Shown here: positions 63,472-64,000 of the stretch, one piece after another | Layout of the letters: each line of letters begins with the position of its first letter | Numbering within the stretch: the first letter of the stretch is position 1 | Assembly: GCA_016125085.1 (NCBI GenBank) | Contig: WGMM01000030.1 | Location: 1 to 64,000 of the forward strand | Length of the DNA: 64,000 nt | Source: a bacterium | GTDB lineage: Bacteria; Planctomycetota; Planctomycetia; Isosphaerales; Isosphaeraceae | Direction of reading: 5' to 3' | Program-made: the position numbers and the translations under genes | The notes under the pieces: model-generated | Database searches by the model: none | Seen by the model: only the letters and a program-made list of their open reading frames with translations | What the model was told of the DNA's origin: nothing

Positions 63472-64000
63472 ACCGGCGTCAAGGGTCGAAAATCTGCACA
63501 GCTGACGAAGCGGTGGCGGCGATCGCCTCCGGGGCCACCGTCGTCAGCGGCGGATTCGTCGGGGCTGCGCATCCTGAAGCGCTTACGGCCGCGCTCGAAC
63601 GGCGATTTCTCGCCACGGGCACGCCACGCGACCTGACGCTCGTTTATGGGGCCGGCCAGGGTGATGGCGGCCGTCGGGGCCTGAATCACCTGGCCCATGC
63701 CGGGCTGACGAAGCGTGTGATCGGCGGACACTGGGGCCTGGTGCCAGCCCTCGGCAAGCTTGCCGTGGAAAATCGGATCGAAGCCTATAATTTCCCCCAG
63801 GGTGCGATCTGCCAGCTGATCCGCGACATCGCCGCCGGCCGCCCGGGGTGCGTCACGCACGTGGGGCTGGGGACGTTCGTCGATCCCTTACAGACAGGCG
63901 GCCGGATCAACGCCCGCACCACCGAACCCCTTGTAGAGCGGGTCGAGCTGGGAGGCCGGACATGGCTCTGGTACAAGGCTTTTCCTGTCAATGTCGGGCT
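63468..64000 (+). CDS. Acyl-CoA:acetate/3-ketoacid CoA-transferase (3' end outside window)
   Basis: This gene is not in the ORF track because its stop lies outside the window. The ATG at 63468 overlaps the SDR stop. I read [39 protein letters not shown]..., then [57 protein letters not shown] and [19 protein letters not shown]. These segments match the propionate/acetoacetyl CoA-transferase family (YdiF type). It would move CoA between carboxylic acids. About 177 residues are visible; the catalytic Glu region lies beyond the edge. Confidence 0.9.
   Translation, partial: MNRRQGSKICTADEAVAAIASGATVVSGGFVGAAHPEALTAALERRFLATGTPRDLTLVYGAGQGDGGRRGLNHLAHAGLTKRVIGGHWGLVPALGKLAVENRIEAYNFPQGAICQLIRDIAAGRPGCVTHVGLGTFVDPLQTGGRINARTTEPLVERVELGGRTWLWYKAFPVNVG

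Overview
The window comes from a GC-rich planctomycete chromosome, most plausibly an Isosphaeraceae relative. The main evidence is lineage-typical gene families: a DUF1559 pseudopilin-like protein, a DUF1549/DUF1553 protein next to a DUF1501 protein, a MoxR-DUF58-BatA/VWA cluster, and several Tat or signal-peptide proteins of planctomycete type. The window is almost fully coding, with about 50 genes, many ATGA start/stop overlaps and no insertion sequence, prophage or CRISPR array. Both ends cut genes: an ABC exporter half on the left and a CoA-transferase on the right.

Layout: 1-3.6 kb, a two-subunit ABC exporter. 3.7-8.0 kb, an SDR without the catalytic Tyr, an OprP-like porin and a polytopic membrane protein. 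8.1-13.8 kb, a pseudokinase-receiver fusion, then a glycan block of flippase, GT4 and GT-C transferase. 14.1-17.8 kb, a sugar ABC importer (binding protein, double ATPase, permease) whose binding protein is circularly permuted. 17.9-21.7 kb, tRNA-Glu, hemD, hemE, a PfkB kinase and a small lipoprotein. 21.9-34.3 kb, a GtrA fusion, mnmA, a proline-rich BON-like protein, an AsmA-like protein, an MFS carrier, a SIMPL protein, a class II photolyase, a DUF1559 protein and a lipoprotein. 34.5-41.0 kb, the MoxR/DUF58/BatA/VWA operon. 41.3-50.1 kb, mixed genes: CPBP protease, DUF1801, an AhpD-like protein with an in-frame UGA, a K+ channel, a DHOD-like protein, a HAD hydrolase, an esterase, a GT2 and DUF971. 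50.1-53.8 kb, the DUF1501-DUF1549 pair. 54.1-59.4 kb, YgiQ radical SAM, an RsmB-like pseudomethyltransferase, bestrophin and a cupin-like protein. 59.5-62.5 kb, a secreted propeller-like protein and a Tat oxidoreductase-like protein. 62.7-64.0 kb, a FabG-like SDR and a CoA-transferase.

The two strongest finds are these. (1) An AhpD/carboxymuconolactone-decarboxylase family gene is interrupted by UGA exactly at the second Cys of its CxxC site and is followed by a SECIS-like hairpin with a GGUC loop, which makes it a probable selenoprotein. (2) A sugar-binding lipoprotein carries its normal C-terminal ~80 residues directly after the signal peptide and ends where the family normally continues. 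This is a natural circular permutation, kept in frame with the ABC operon. Several pseudoenzymes (kinase, SDR, RsmB-like methyltransferase) form a secondary theme. All homology calls are from reading motifs by eye; no search was run.
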